The notes below the pieces were generated by a model, which made no database searches, was not told the DNA's origin, and saw only the letters and a list, made by a program, of their open reading frames with translations. Shown one piece after another: positions 13,401-23,240 of a stretch of 64,000 bases of DNA. The translations under genes were made by a program, and so were the position numbers. Source of the stretch: Liolophura sinensis (taxonomy: Eukaryota; Mollusca; Polyplacophora; Chitonida; Chitonidae); the NCBI RefSeq assembly GCF_032854445.1, contig NC_088301.1, positions 29,002,402 through 29,066,401 on the forward strand, in the 5' to 3' direction. Each line of letters starts with the position of its first letter. The first letter of the stretch is position 1.

Positions 13401-14835
13401 TTCAGATCCGCCATCAGCCAGAGAAAAGATTGTCAAGGTTCACCCCATGGTGCCTAATACTTCCTCAGAAGACAGCAAAAAATCTTATGAACCATGCAGT
13501 GAGACACCCATAGAACGAGAGATTCGATTAGCCAGAGAGCGTGAAGATGATTTCCGTAGAGCTAAAGGTCTTCCTGTTGCAGACAGAAAAGCTGAGCAGC
13601 CTCATATTGTGGAACCCTCCAAACCTACAAACTCTGTCAGGTCAGTTCACTTGCCAAGTGATAACAGTACTTTGAAGCGCCTGACCAATAACAGACTGAA
13701 ACAGGAAATTCGGAAAGAAATAGAAAGGGAAGAAACTCTGCGCAAAGAAGGCAAAATCTCCACCACATCTGATCAAAGAATTGGACAGCCAATGAAATAT
13801 GTGGAGGTGAAGGATGAAACAGACGGGGCGCCAAAACGGAACTTTCTTATCAAGAAGCGCGAAGTGTCAAGTTCGAAGCTGGAAACGCCCCATAAAAACG
13901 GGTCTGTGACACCCCCCAGCCCAGCTGCGCCGTCCTCTAACACAAACAAGCGCTCAAGCCTGGGCGGTAGTGCTACCTTCTCTTACAAAGAAACCAGACA
14001 GAAAGCAGAATCAAAAATAGAGCAGGAATTAAGAGAGATGAGAGAGAGGGAAGAGGAACTGAAGTAAGTCTTGCCCTGTACTGCATTTGCATTGGAATCA
14101 GGCTTTTCCACTGGCTTCAGGCATGATACCACTACTTTGTGTGCTTAACATCTGACCTCAGTTTTCCATTGGGGGGAAAATAGGTGCTAACCATGCAAGT
14201 TAGTGATGTTCTGCGTGAAGCCACTGTAAAAGATCGTCTCCCATTTATAACATGTCCAGGATATATGTTTAGTGCAATCTTTCTGACCCTATGAGTAATA
14301 TGAAGCTCAGATTTCTGCTGTTGATAATGATTTAGAGGTAGTGGTAGATACAACGTATGCCACATTTTGGAACCAGAAATAGCTTAGAGGATTGCCTTGG
14401 CCGAGTTATCTAAGAAGCTGAGAATACGACGGAAAAAAAGAAAAAGAGTTCACATTTTTGCATGGAGACTATTGCCTTCATATTTTTCTTTCATTCCATT
14501 TTCTTGTACACTGTATCTTTTTACATAGTCATACTCCTGTTAAATAAGTTTCTGAAATACAAAAACAATGTTTGGCTTCATGTAGTCATCTGTTAAAATC
14601 CTGTCATGCTTATATTGCACCAGACTGTTCAGCCTTTGTAGTAGGTCCCACCATCCAGGTTATGCAAGAAGGGTTGTAATTATTGAGGTTAAACTAGTCA
14701 ATGTTTAAGCAATTTGTCTGCTAAAGTTAAATGAATCAATTACTCGCATAATGACAGTTTTTTCTTATCTCCTTTGACAGGAAACAGCGTGCTAATGCAG
14801 CATCCCAGCCATCACAGGTTGAACCTTCAAGATAG
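3548..14835 (+). CDS. AKAP2 C-terminal / MISP-like scaffold protein, 3' part of gene (join 3548-4227, 12838-14063, 14781-14835)
   Basis: Three exons splice in frame into about 653 codons ending in TAG at 14833-14835; the 5' end lies upstream of the window. The product is hydrophilic, rich in E, R, S and K, with no membrane segment. Six times it shows the pattern IEREIRxxxEREExLR (for example AIEREIRLALEREELLKREK, TPIEREIRLAREREDDFRR, KIEQELREMREREEELKKQR), the hallmark of the AKAP2 C-terminal/MISP family. Known members bind actin, and AKAP2 also binds PKA regulatory subunits; MISP acts in spindle positioning. An actin or cortical scaffold role here is inference. Upstream of these repeats are three W-centred motifs (YQWENKI, KHWENLF, RHWEVKI). 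The gene converges with the SZT2-like gene. Family assignment is fairly sure; orthology to one vertebrate gene is not. Confidence 0.7.
7370..7402. repeat. (TA)n microsatellite
   Basis: About 16 TA units, inside the + strand gene's long intron. Confidence 0.9.
8254..8487. repeat. Degenerate tandem repeat, unit roughly 40 bp
   Basis: Diverged units of the form GAGAAGGTACTGGTGCCATG followed by TTAGACTCT, about five to six copies, in the + strand gene's intron. Confidence 0.7.
8955..9066 (+). mobile_element. SINE-A fragment with a C homopolymer
   Basis: The 3' part of SINE-A on the + strand: AACCTGCAGATGGTTGTG, a run of about 16 C, CACCATAATGCTGGCC, TTGAGTACATCATAAAACA and an AAATAAATAAAT tail. 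Confidence 0.75.
9900..10173 (-). mobile_element. SINE-A, full-length tRNA-derived SINE
   Basis: The reverse strand reads GTGGCTCAGTTGGTTAGCGC (Pol III box A) and GAGTTCAAGTCC (box B), then a conserved body (GGTTTCCACCCACCATAATG) and a tail ending in AAATAAATAAATAAAT. The head resembles a tRNA gene, but the body shows it is a SINE. This and the copy at 32298 are the most complete in the window. Confidence 0.9.
12838..14063 (+). CDS. AKAP2/MISP-like gene, large internal exon with EREIR repeats 2-6
   Basis: The acceptor is TTTGTAG ending at 12837 and the donor is GAACTGAA|GTAAGTC at 14064. The frame continues at codon phase 0 from the previous exon. Repeats begin near 12874 (SIVEREIREATEREEERRR), 13110 (SLIARELRETREREEELRR), 13507 (TPIEREIRLAREREDDF), 13690 (RLKQEIRKEIEREETLRK) and 14010 (KIEQELREMREREEELK). 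Between them lie Ser/Pro-rich linkers expected to be disordered. The apparent stop TAA at 14065 lies inside the donor site and is not used. Confidence 0.8.
14781..14835 (+). CDS. AKAP2/MISP-like gene, last coding exon
   Basis: The acceptor CTCCTTTGACAG ends at 14780. The first base completes the split AAG codon, giving EELKKQRANAASQPSQVEPS and then TAG. The short tail after the last EREE repeat fits the C-terminal end of the family. 3' UTR follows. Confidence 0.75.
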
Positions 14836-17200
14836 TGATAATGATGTTCAGCCCATCATGCGTCTACTTTTGCTGAAGTCATGATTTGTAGTACTTTTCC
14901 TGGTTAAGTGACGCACTAGTCTGAGAAGTAAACTATTGTTTCATAGATTCACCTTGGAGCTGTGAGACTGCACATCAAAACACTTGTGTATTTAATGCTG
15001 TTTTATCAGCATGACTCATAATCATTGCTCTTGTGATACATGTAAGGGCACATGCAAGGCCTCTTGTGTGTTACTTGCAGCGGCAAGAAACAAGTCTTCA
15101 ACAGGTGCTGTGTGCTGTTTGCTGTTTTTGGGGGTTGGGCCAGGCTGGAGTGGGGGTGATGATTGTTAATGAATGAACTTTGTTGCTGAATATCTACATA
15201 CATTTTCTGTTGGTTTCACAATTAAATGTTACCTCTTCTGTTAAGACATGTAAAGTTGGAAAATTTGGTGCGTCGGATGAACAAGAAAACTTTTGCATCA
15301 TGAATTTACATGCCATGTTCCAGACATGTGAGTCTTATTTTCTCAAGTGGTTGATGCTCAAATGTAATGACCATGCCAGGATGCCAGTTGCAGGAGCCAT
15401 AGAGTGACATACAGAAAACAGCAAACGTGTGAAATACAGCAAGAGTTTTGTCCCTTAACTAACAGCAGTCAAGTAGCTAGAAAAAGGCTGACTTGAACAT
15501 TGCTATAAACAATGTGCTTAACAGTGAACTAAATTCACTGCACTTTATTGTAAAGTGAATGGAGACATGGCGATTTCTGTACTGAACGAGAAAGCAGTCA
15601 AGTTGCACAGGCCTGCTTCTCTACATAATAAAGCATGGTTTGTTTAACTTGCTTGTCCTAGTTTTTAAGTGGAGATACATGTACAGCGTTATAATTTTGA
15701 TAAAAGATGCATTAGTGTGTTGCTTTTTGTATTGGTACATTAACATATATATATACAGAGCATAGTTGCTTCAGTCAGCATGTAAGTTATTTCTGGAGTA
15801 ATATTTTGTTTATTCACACCTAATGCAGGAAGTATGAAACAAATACAATATTTCTTTATTAGGTATTGAAAGAATGCAGACTGTGCTGATCCACTGTTTG
15901 CTAACTCCTGTTTAAAGACTTCTGTTGTAGAATTCATGTAAAAGGTTTGTGTAAGAATCCTACATGTGTCTTCTGACTTAGAAATATGACCTGTAATAGG
16001 ATTCATGACTCTAAAGCCCTCTACCTTTTAAAAGGTGCATTTGTTCACCAGAAAAAAATAAACTTTGCCAAGCCAGCATGCAAAGATTTAAAAGTCAAAG
16101 AATTACATAAAACTTATTTTGGTGAATTTCAGCCCTTTAGTTCGGTATTTTCCAAAGTCTTCCCAAAGTGTGATGAATGTATGAGTCAGTTTGCTCCCCT
16201 GTTAAAGATTGATTTGTTAGAACGGTTTTATTTTCTTTTGTCAAACATTTAACTTTTAAAAGATCTGTTGTACGGTACAAGTATTCTTTGTGGTTTATAT
16301 ATGCTAAGATATATATACTTGTTATGTTTTCATTTTGTAAATATTTAAAATATGTAATTACATATCCATAATTTTATCATATCTATTAAGTGTAACAAAT
16401 GCCAGCTGTCTCAGATGTGCTTTTGGTAAGATTTTAGTTGCTACTACTACTAATGAGAAATCTACCAGAGCCAGTATCATTATATTGCATTATATACTGA
16501 CAATTATGAATTCGTCAACAGATTGTACAATGAGCCCTTTCATACATGCAAAATTGAAGTCAAAGCCATTTCCTGCATAGTTCTGCCATTAGCAAAGACG
16601 TGTCTTTTGAAACCTAAAGTAGTCACAAAATATCTAATCAAAAAAATGTTGTGCCTTGTAATGTATCACTCCTATGAAAGGATAGTCACATCAGACTGTG
16701 ACATGATTTTTAAACAGGCCATAGTTTTACAAAACTGTCATTCTGGAGTTTTCCTGTAATGAGTTGTGTATATCGGAATAAAACAGTGTTTTGTACTAAC
16801 AATCTCTAAGAAGGTTTGATTGTCTATACTAAAAGTGTGGAAGTAAATGATAGCAATAATAAAATATATCACCTCCATTCCATACTGTTTGTAGCCGTTG
16901 ATCTAAGTAAATTATTTGTAGATTTTTTTTACACATTCCATTTTAGATCTGTAGTTTTGTTGATATTTCCATGTTTATACATTTAATATGGCTCTTTATA
17001 CATGTATATATATTTTTCATTACATGAGTCTTGTTTTATACATAGCTCCATTCAACAACATAATCAAGTGCAATTGTACGTGTAGTATACACCATTATGC
17101 AGGGCTGCTATGCTACGTAGAGTTCAATAGATCTTATAAGGCTGTCAGACCGCCTAAATCTGATCTTTTTGACAATAAAATATCTTTGTACCCAGTTCAT
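14836..17200 (+). other. Probable 3' UTR of the AKAP2/MISP-like gene, with candidate poly(A) signals
   Basis: There is no coding signal in this AT-rich stretch. AATAAA hexamers occur at 15627-15632, 16777-16782 and 17174-17179. Which one is used cannot be decided from sequence. The region ends just before a SINE at about 17320. Confidence 0.4.
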
Positions 17201-20200
17201 GTTGAGCTTTAATCTGTTCCTAAGTGACCACTCAAAAGTGGCTCATTCTACACTGAAAAATTTGCAGATTTTATTTTGTTAAACGGAAATCAAACTGGTA
17301 ATGCAATACTTAAATTCTTTACTGCCCCATATTGGTAGAGCGTCCGCTTTGGAGGCGATAGATCCATGGTCAGTCCTGGGTTGGGTCACACGTAGACCTT
17401 AAAAGAGAAAAGTGTAGCTTCCTCGCTTTTCCGTTCAGCATTAAGGGGATAGTGCAGTGACTGGTTGACCTGTATCAGTATGATGGTTTACGTGAGGCAG
17501 CTTACTTGCCTTCGGTAAGTCGTCTCAGTGACTGGATAAAAGAGTGGTGGAATCTGTCCTGCAACAAGGTCAGGGACATTACATGCACTCTATGGACTTT
17601 TTCGTCATCATGGGACTGAAAAATTGTTAAGTACGACGTTAAACCCCAAGCACTCACTCACTTAAATTTTAACTATAGATCTGGGGTAAATCTCACCTGT
17701 ACTAGTACATACATAAGTGAAACTGTTTAAAGATTAGTTCCATTTAAAAAAACCCATTGAAGTTGGACCTTCTGCCTATCTTGTCGACCGTGGAGACCTG
17801 TCCAGGTGACGTCATGACGGTAAGACTTGCTGGGATTATGTATGGACAAGCTCTGTAAAACACGGCCGAATCCATGCATTAGGCCTATCCGCTTTTTGCT
17901 TTTCCAAAAGCCATTGTATAACTTAATCTATGATTTCCTCTACGCGTACACCTCTTAATTATCACCCTGGAAATCATATAAGTAAAACAGTTTTACAACA
18001 AATATTTTGAAAGATAGGCTACTGGAGTTGTATTAAATCCTGGAAAAGGACTAATAACAGATCTGTTACATTAGTCCCATGCAGAGCATAGCCACTGGGT
18101 AATATGATGACCGATTTTCGCTTATATAATGGCCACATAGATGACACAAACGCTCTCCTGCCTGGTTAATGTCGGACACAAATTGGACTTCAATGGAATT
18201 ATGGTAGTATCTGTGCAGAATTTGGCATAGTTTCGTAGTCCACTATAAATTTTTATAGCCAAAGTCAAGCGATACAGCAGCCCGGTCATCGGTTTGTGAG
18301 TTGCAGTGAAGACGACAGTCTGTCACTAAGACTGGTGAAGTAATAATGGAGCTAATCTTTTATGTTTCAAAAAAGTATGACCCACAAAAACAGATAAGGT
18401 TGGAATTCTACTGAATGGAAACAGCAACTGGTAACACATAGAAATGCCTATTTAAATTTTGTCTCAGTTCGCGTTACGGGCTTCAAGGTGGGGTACGCAC
18501 AGTGGCCTGTGGGTGAGGTGTGAACTGACGCCCTGTAGCATTGTAGGACAAAGGCCAGTCGCTCCCCACAGTTCATGTCACAGCCTTCTGTTTCAAACAA
18601 GCAAGTAGCTAAACAACTTTTACATTCCGGAAGTGAAAATTCGGATGTCTTTTCTTTTTCGTTTGTTTTTTTAGGGGATAGTACAAGGCTTGTCCTTTGG
18701 CCATTTCTTTCAAAAGGCATGGCTCATATGACTACGATCAAGTTCCCCGTACATCACAGGGCGTTTTTGATGAGATCTGGTCCATATTTTCTCAATCTGT
18801 GACATTTTTAGGCCATGTATGTAACTTTATAGTATCATGGCTTGTGTTTTTGGAGCTGCAAGCCACACTTGGACATGGAATAATCTCAAAATCAGCTGTA
18901 ACAATACAGCGATTATCTCCTGTTCTCTGTGTTGTACACACACACTGCTGTGACGTTATCAGGTCAACTATGGCTCGACTGTAGTGGAGTAGATGTTTGA
19001 TCACCAAATTCTGTCCTTCCGTTTTCCATGTTTTAACTAATCGGAATCGATTCTGGGGACATGATACCATCTATCTGCAGTTTGGAAGGCACAGCAATGG
19101 GGATCTACTTTAAGGCTTTATTAAAGGTTAGAGCTTCATGTACATACATTAATACCCATACTCCCAAGAAGAAACCAAAATTTTGTAAATCGTCACCAGT
19201 GAATCTTTTCCATACTTACTAAAACACTGATGTTTAATACCGTACTTGAAACTTTTCACTTCCCTGATGGTGATCAGGTTAATGGGTGCCTGAAGTATTG
19301 AAACTACCCACCTTTGCCATAAATATATACACGTATCTGACAAAGCGTGAATCATATATATGTACAATTGGCTTCTTGTGTTCAAAATGGCATCAATTAC
19401 CTGAACACACATGAGTATACAGAAACATTTTTTCTGGTCATGGCCTTTGTCCTGGTACATACATAACACTACTGAAACGTGTTACTCACACATACGGCAC
19501 AGTATCCATATTTGGCACAAATAAAACATATTTATATATACATGTAATTATGAAGAAACCAAGGTGTCACCACGTAAATTTCAATGGTTACACAAGCTTT
19601 CTATCCTCTGGCCTGGATCTTTGACAAAGAGGATCGAAAGGTTGTGCAACCTTGGAAATTTACATGGTAATGCCTTAGCTACCTGTAGGCCTACTTCATT
19701 ACTGCATATCACTGAATGCAATCAAATACTACACATGTGTACAAACAGGGATCAACAGTAGTATATAATGTCTACACATCTTCATACCATCCACGCTTTA
19801 GAGTTACATAGAATGGCTTAAAAATAAGTCCTGAAAAGAAAAACAAAGTTTTCTACCTGTACAAATACATGTACAAATGCAAGAAATAAAATTACAATAA
19901 TGTAAGAAAATGGAATTCATTTCTTACCATTTGACCTGCCAAATTCATATTTTTCATATTTTAAGCAATTTTGGCATTATGCCTAAACCTTATAAATAAT
20001 ACAGTTCTTATATTTACTTCAATGCATTGTTACAAATGAAACGAAATTGACAGGCACATCATCCATTTTGCTTCCTTCAATGTTTGGAAATTTATTATAT
20101 TTACATTTAAATATGATATGCTTTCCATATCAATCCCAGCCCCTGCCCCGAATCCCAACTAAACAGCATTCCTACCACAAGTATCTTAATATCAATAGAT

Positions 20201-20380
20201 CATTAAAACTTAAAGGCAAGAATTTATTTGTGGCAGATTCCTGATCAGTCACCATAATATTACAAAAGGAAACACATGGAAAAGTGACTTCATGTTAGGC
20301 AAAACGACGGTGTTCAGGATTTGGTGGGGAGTTGGTGTGAGTGGACATGAGTGGGTAAAGAATAAGCATCACTGGGTGGG
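17201..20380. other. Intergenic stretch between the convergent genes
   Basis: After a SINE at about 17320-17668, I see no coding exon, RNA gene or clear repeat. Short open frames at 18448-19070 have no compositional or motif support on either strand. Confidence 0.5.
17320..17668 (+). mobile_element. SINE-C, tRNA-derived SINE
   Basis: The head ATTGGTAGAGCGTCCGCTTT resembles tRNA box A; a degenerate box B follows (TGGGTTGGGTCACAC). The body ends in AAGTACGACGTTAAACCCCA and a CACTCACTCACT tail. It sits just past the 3' end of the + strand gene. Confidence 0.8.
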
Positions 20381-20384
20381 AAGT

Positions 20385-21140
20385 GGGTTTGTGGGAGGGG
20401 AATAGATGTGGGCGAGTGGGGAATAGGTGTCAAGTAGATTTTTCAGTTGAGGGTGGGGAGTGAAGTACGTGGGAGAGTTGATGTAAGTGGGTGGATAGTG
20501 GATGTGAAAGGGTGGGGAGTGACTGGACGTGAAAGGGTTGTGAGGGGATGGATGTGAGTGGGTGGACAGTGGATGTGAAAGGGTGGGGAGTGAGTGGATG
20601 TGAAAGGGTTGCATGGGGATGGATGTGAGTGGGTGGACAGTGGATGTGAAAGGGTGGGGAGTGAGTGGATGTGAAAGGGTTGCGTGGGGATGGATGTGAG
20701 TGAGTGGACAGTGGATGTGAAAGGGTGGGGAGTGAGTGGATGTGAAAGGGTTGTGAGGGGATGGATTTGAGTGGATGTGAAAGGGTGGGGAGTGAAGTAG
20801 GTGGGGAGTGGATGTGAAAGGGTGGGGAGTGAGTGGATGTGAAAGGGTTGCATGTGAGTGGATGTGAGTGGGTGGACAATGGATGTGAAATGGTTGTGTG
20901 GGGATGGATGTGAGTGGGTGGACAGTGGGTGTGAGTGGGTGGGGATGGATGTGATAGGCTGGTGTGTGAGTTGAGTAGGTGCCAGTGGATGTGAGGGTGA
21001 GGAATGGGTGTAAAGTGGATGTGAGGAGTGGACGGTAGTTGGTAGGGATTGGATCTGAGTGGGAGGGAAGTGGATGTGTGTGGATGTAGTAGATGGCGAG
21101 TGCATGTATTAAAGTGGGTGGAGGTCTGGATGTGGGCGGT
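20385..21140. repeat. GT-rich minisatellite, about 35-bp subunits in about 70-bp blocks
   Basis: Repeats of GGATGTGAAAGGGTGGGGAG alternate with GGATGGATGTGAGTGGGTGG. Key motifs recur at 20491, 20572, 20643 and 20713. Strong strand bias (G on +, C on -) keeps frames open on the - strand as H/P/T/S-rich peptides, which are not genes. Confidence 0.9.
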
Positions 21141-21483
21141 GTGTGTATTTGTTCTAGGACATGTTTGTCTCCAGTTATAATTTAATTTCAAAATCCTCCC
21201 AACAATTAACCAACAACAGTTTTATTCCACCACTTTAAACCAGCCCATTTGGACCAATCACGTAATAATGGCAAATAACGTCACATGATTGTCTAGGTTA
21301 GGCTGGCAACACCAATGTTTGCACATTATCCTACGTGCCCTAATCTCATATTTCAGGTTTTAACAACAATACCAGAGAGAGGCAAACTAAACAACAGAAG
21401 ATACTTTGACTAGAGTGATATTATGTACCCACAAAATAACAAAAAGAAGACTCTCTTGCCTCGTTACGCATTTACTGTTCACG

Positions 21484-21707
21484 TATTTATTTATTTGACT
21501 GGTGTTTTACGCCGTACTCAAGAACAATTCACTTATACAACGGAGGCCAGCAATATGGTGGGAGGAAACCGGGCAGAGCCTGGGGGAAACCCACGACCAT
21601 CCGCAGGTTGCCGGCAGGACTTGAACTCACAGCGACTGCATTGGTGAGAGGCTCTTGGGTCATTACACTGCACTAGCGCACTAACCAACTGAGCCACGGA
21701 CACCCCA
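21484..21707 (-). mobile_element. SINE-A, nearly complete with an internal deletion
   Basis: Tail TATTTATTTATTTGACTGG on the left, body AATATGGTGGGAGGAAACCG, then box B and box A complements (GGACTTGAACTCACAGCGAC; CTAACCAACTGAGCCACGGA). The segment between the body and box B is shortened. Confidence 0.9.
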
Positions 21708-22687
21708 CTGTTCATGTACATACACTTGTTAATGTCCAAAAGACGATTGTGGCCACCTACTGTAAGTACATGTATCTATGGTCAGAATGGACAGGCTGTC
21801 TTATTATGAAATACACTGCACATGATACAGGTGAGTTACGTGTGTAACAGGTGTAAGTTACTCATCTGGATTCAGACATTGCACATTCAGGTGTAAAGAT
21901 ACTAACAAAGTAGAATTCGACTCCAGATCACAACAGGTGGGACATCACATACAATAATCACTATTGCATAGGACCTGTACTAGTAAGCATACCAACATAT
22001 ACATAAATATAGGTGTAACACTGCTCCATTTCTGTAAATAACACAAAGGCAAAATTTACAATGAAGCTCGGACAATATTAGTGGCACTTTAACACCATGT
22101 AGAGCTCAACTGGACTGAGCTGACAGTGTTATTATATAGAAAGTCTCCAATTTGGATTTTGAGCCCAAAAATACAGATCCAAAAAGAGAAAATAGCAGTG
22201 AATTCTCTCTCATTCTTGCAAACTCAAGTCCATATAATAATAGGGCCTGATCACTGGATTATCAGTGAATGTTGTAAGGCAACATTAAAATTCAAATATG
22301 ATAAAATATATACATGTTCTCGTAAAGCTAATTAAACTGCAACTGATACAGTCGATATTTAATATCAATACAATATAAGTTCACACTACATATACAGCAC
22401 TTTAAGATGCAGGTTTATCAAGGAAAATTACAGGTTATATAACGCTATTATTTTTCGTGATAAAAAAGACTTATTGTACATTTCCACACAAAACATGGTA
22501 TTATTTACACAAAAGATATTATACACTGAGAAAATTTAGCAATAAAATATTAAGACATGAAAATAGTATATATACATTCAAAATAATACTACAGCAGATG
22601 GATTCCATGGAATTCAGGGCAAGTATTCATATAAACAAGGGCAGAGCTCCAACAGTTATCATTAGTTGATAAATGTGAAAAAAAACA

Positions 22688-23027
22688 TAGAGGAGTTTTA
22701 AGTTGGAACTCTTTTGTCATCAAAGGTAAAAACAGCTCTACTGTGTCATGTGACTTGTGAAAAATGTTAGGCAACCTTAGTTGACATTAACTTGCCTATC
22801 ATTTGTCTTACCCTTTTCCAGAGGCACAAATGGCACATCTTTCCATTAGGCAATTCTCAAGTTCACAAATGTTCAGATTCTCAATTTTCTGCGTCATTTG
22901 TCTACTCTAAATTACTTTTTATGACATTTTTTCAGACGCCCATGTCAAAGTGAATGTGATCAAAAATGATGCAGTTTGATTTTTTCTACCTTCATCGATA
23001 AAAGACTTCGAACTCAAAACTCATCTA
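22688..23027. mobile_element. Foldback MITE-like element, copy 1
   Basis: The left end TAGAGGAGTTTTAAGTTGGA and the right end CTTCGAACTCAAAACTCATC are degenerate inverted repeats. Both arms match the copy at 39795-40147: AAAAATGTTAGGCAACCTT in the left arm, CTACCTTCATCGATAAAAG in the right. It lies between the stop codon and the SINE at 21.5 kb. Confidence 0.7.
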
Positions 23028-23109
23028 TTCATTCATTATGATAAAAGTCATATGCCTAAAAAAGTGCTCTTTCCAAAAACCAAGAAGGAAATAAAAGTCA
23101 AAAGTGATG

Positions 23110-23240
23110 TCAATTTACAGTACAGCGAGTGCCAACCATAAATCCTCCTTCCATCGTGGTGGGACAGGTGAGTAAATTTCCTGTCAATATCAGTGCATCA
23201 TCCAGCCACCATACATGCAGATGATGTTCGGCCAATGAAA
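23110..23240 (-). CDS. SZT2: SZT2-like last coding exon (33)
   Basis: Acceptor TGATCGTAG. The first two bases complete a Val codon; the exon reads SLAEHHLHVWWLDDALILTG and CPTTMEGGFMVGTRCTVN then TGA. It was not among the long open frames and was found by continuing the phase of exon 32. A foldback element begins about 80 bp downstream, inside the likely 3' UTR. Confidence 0.78.

Larger units (their letters stand above)
21210..23109 (-). other. Probable 3' UTR or downstream flank of the SZT2-like gene
   Basis: No coding signal. It contains a foldback MITE-like element and a SINE-A copy. A candidate AATAAA on the - strand lies at 21218-21223; others occur further left (about 20086 and 20222). 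The real cleavage site is undetermined. Confidence 0.35.

Noticed and set aside
20430-21191. 253-codon - strand His/Pro/Ser/Thr-rich frame
   Set aside because: Product of the GT-rich minisatellite; low complexity and open in more than one frame.
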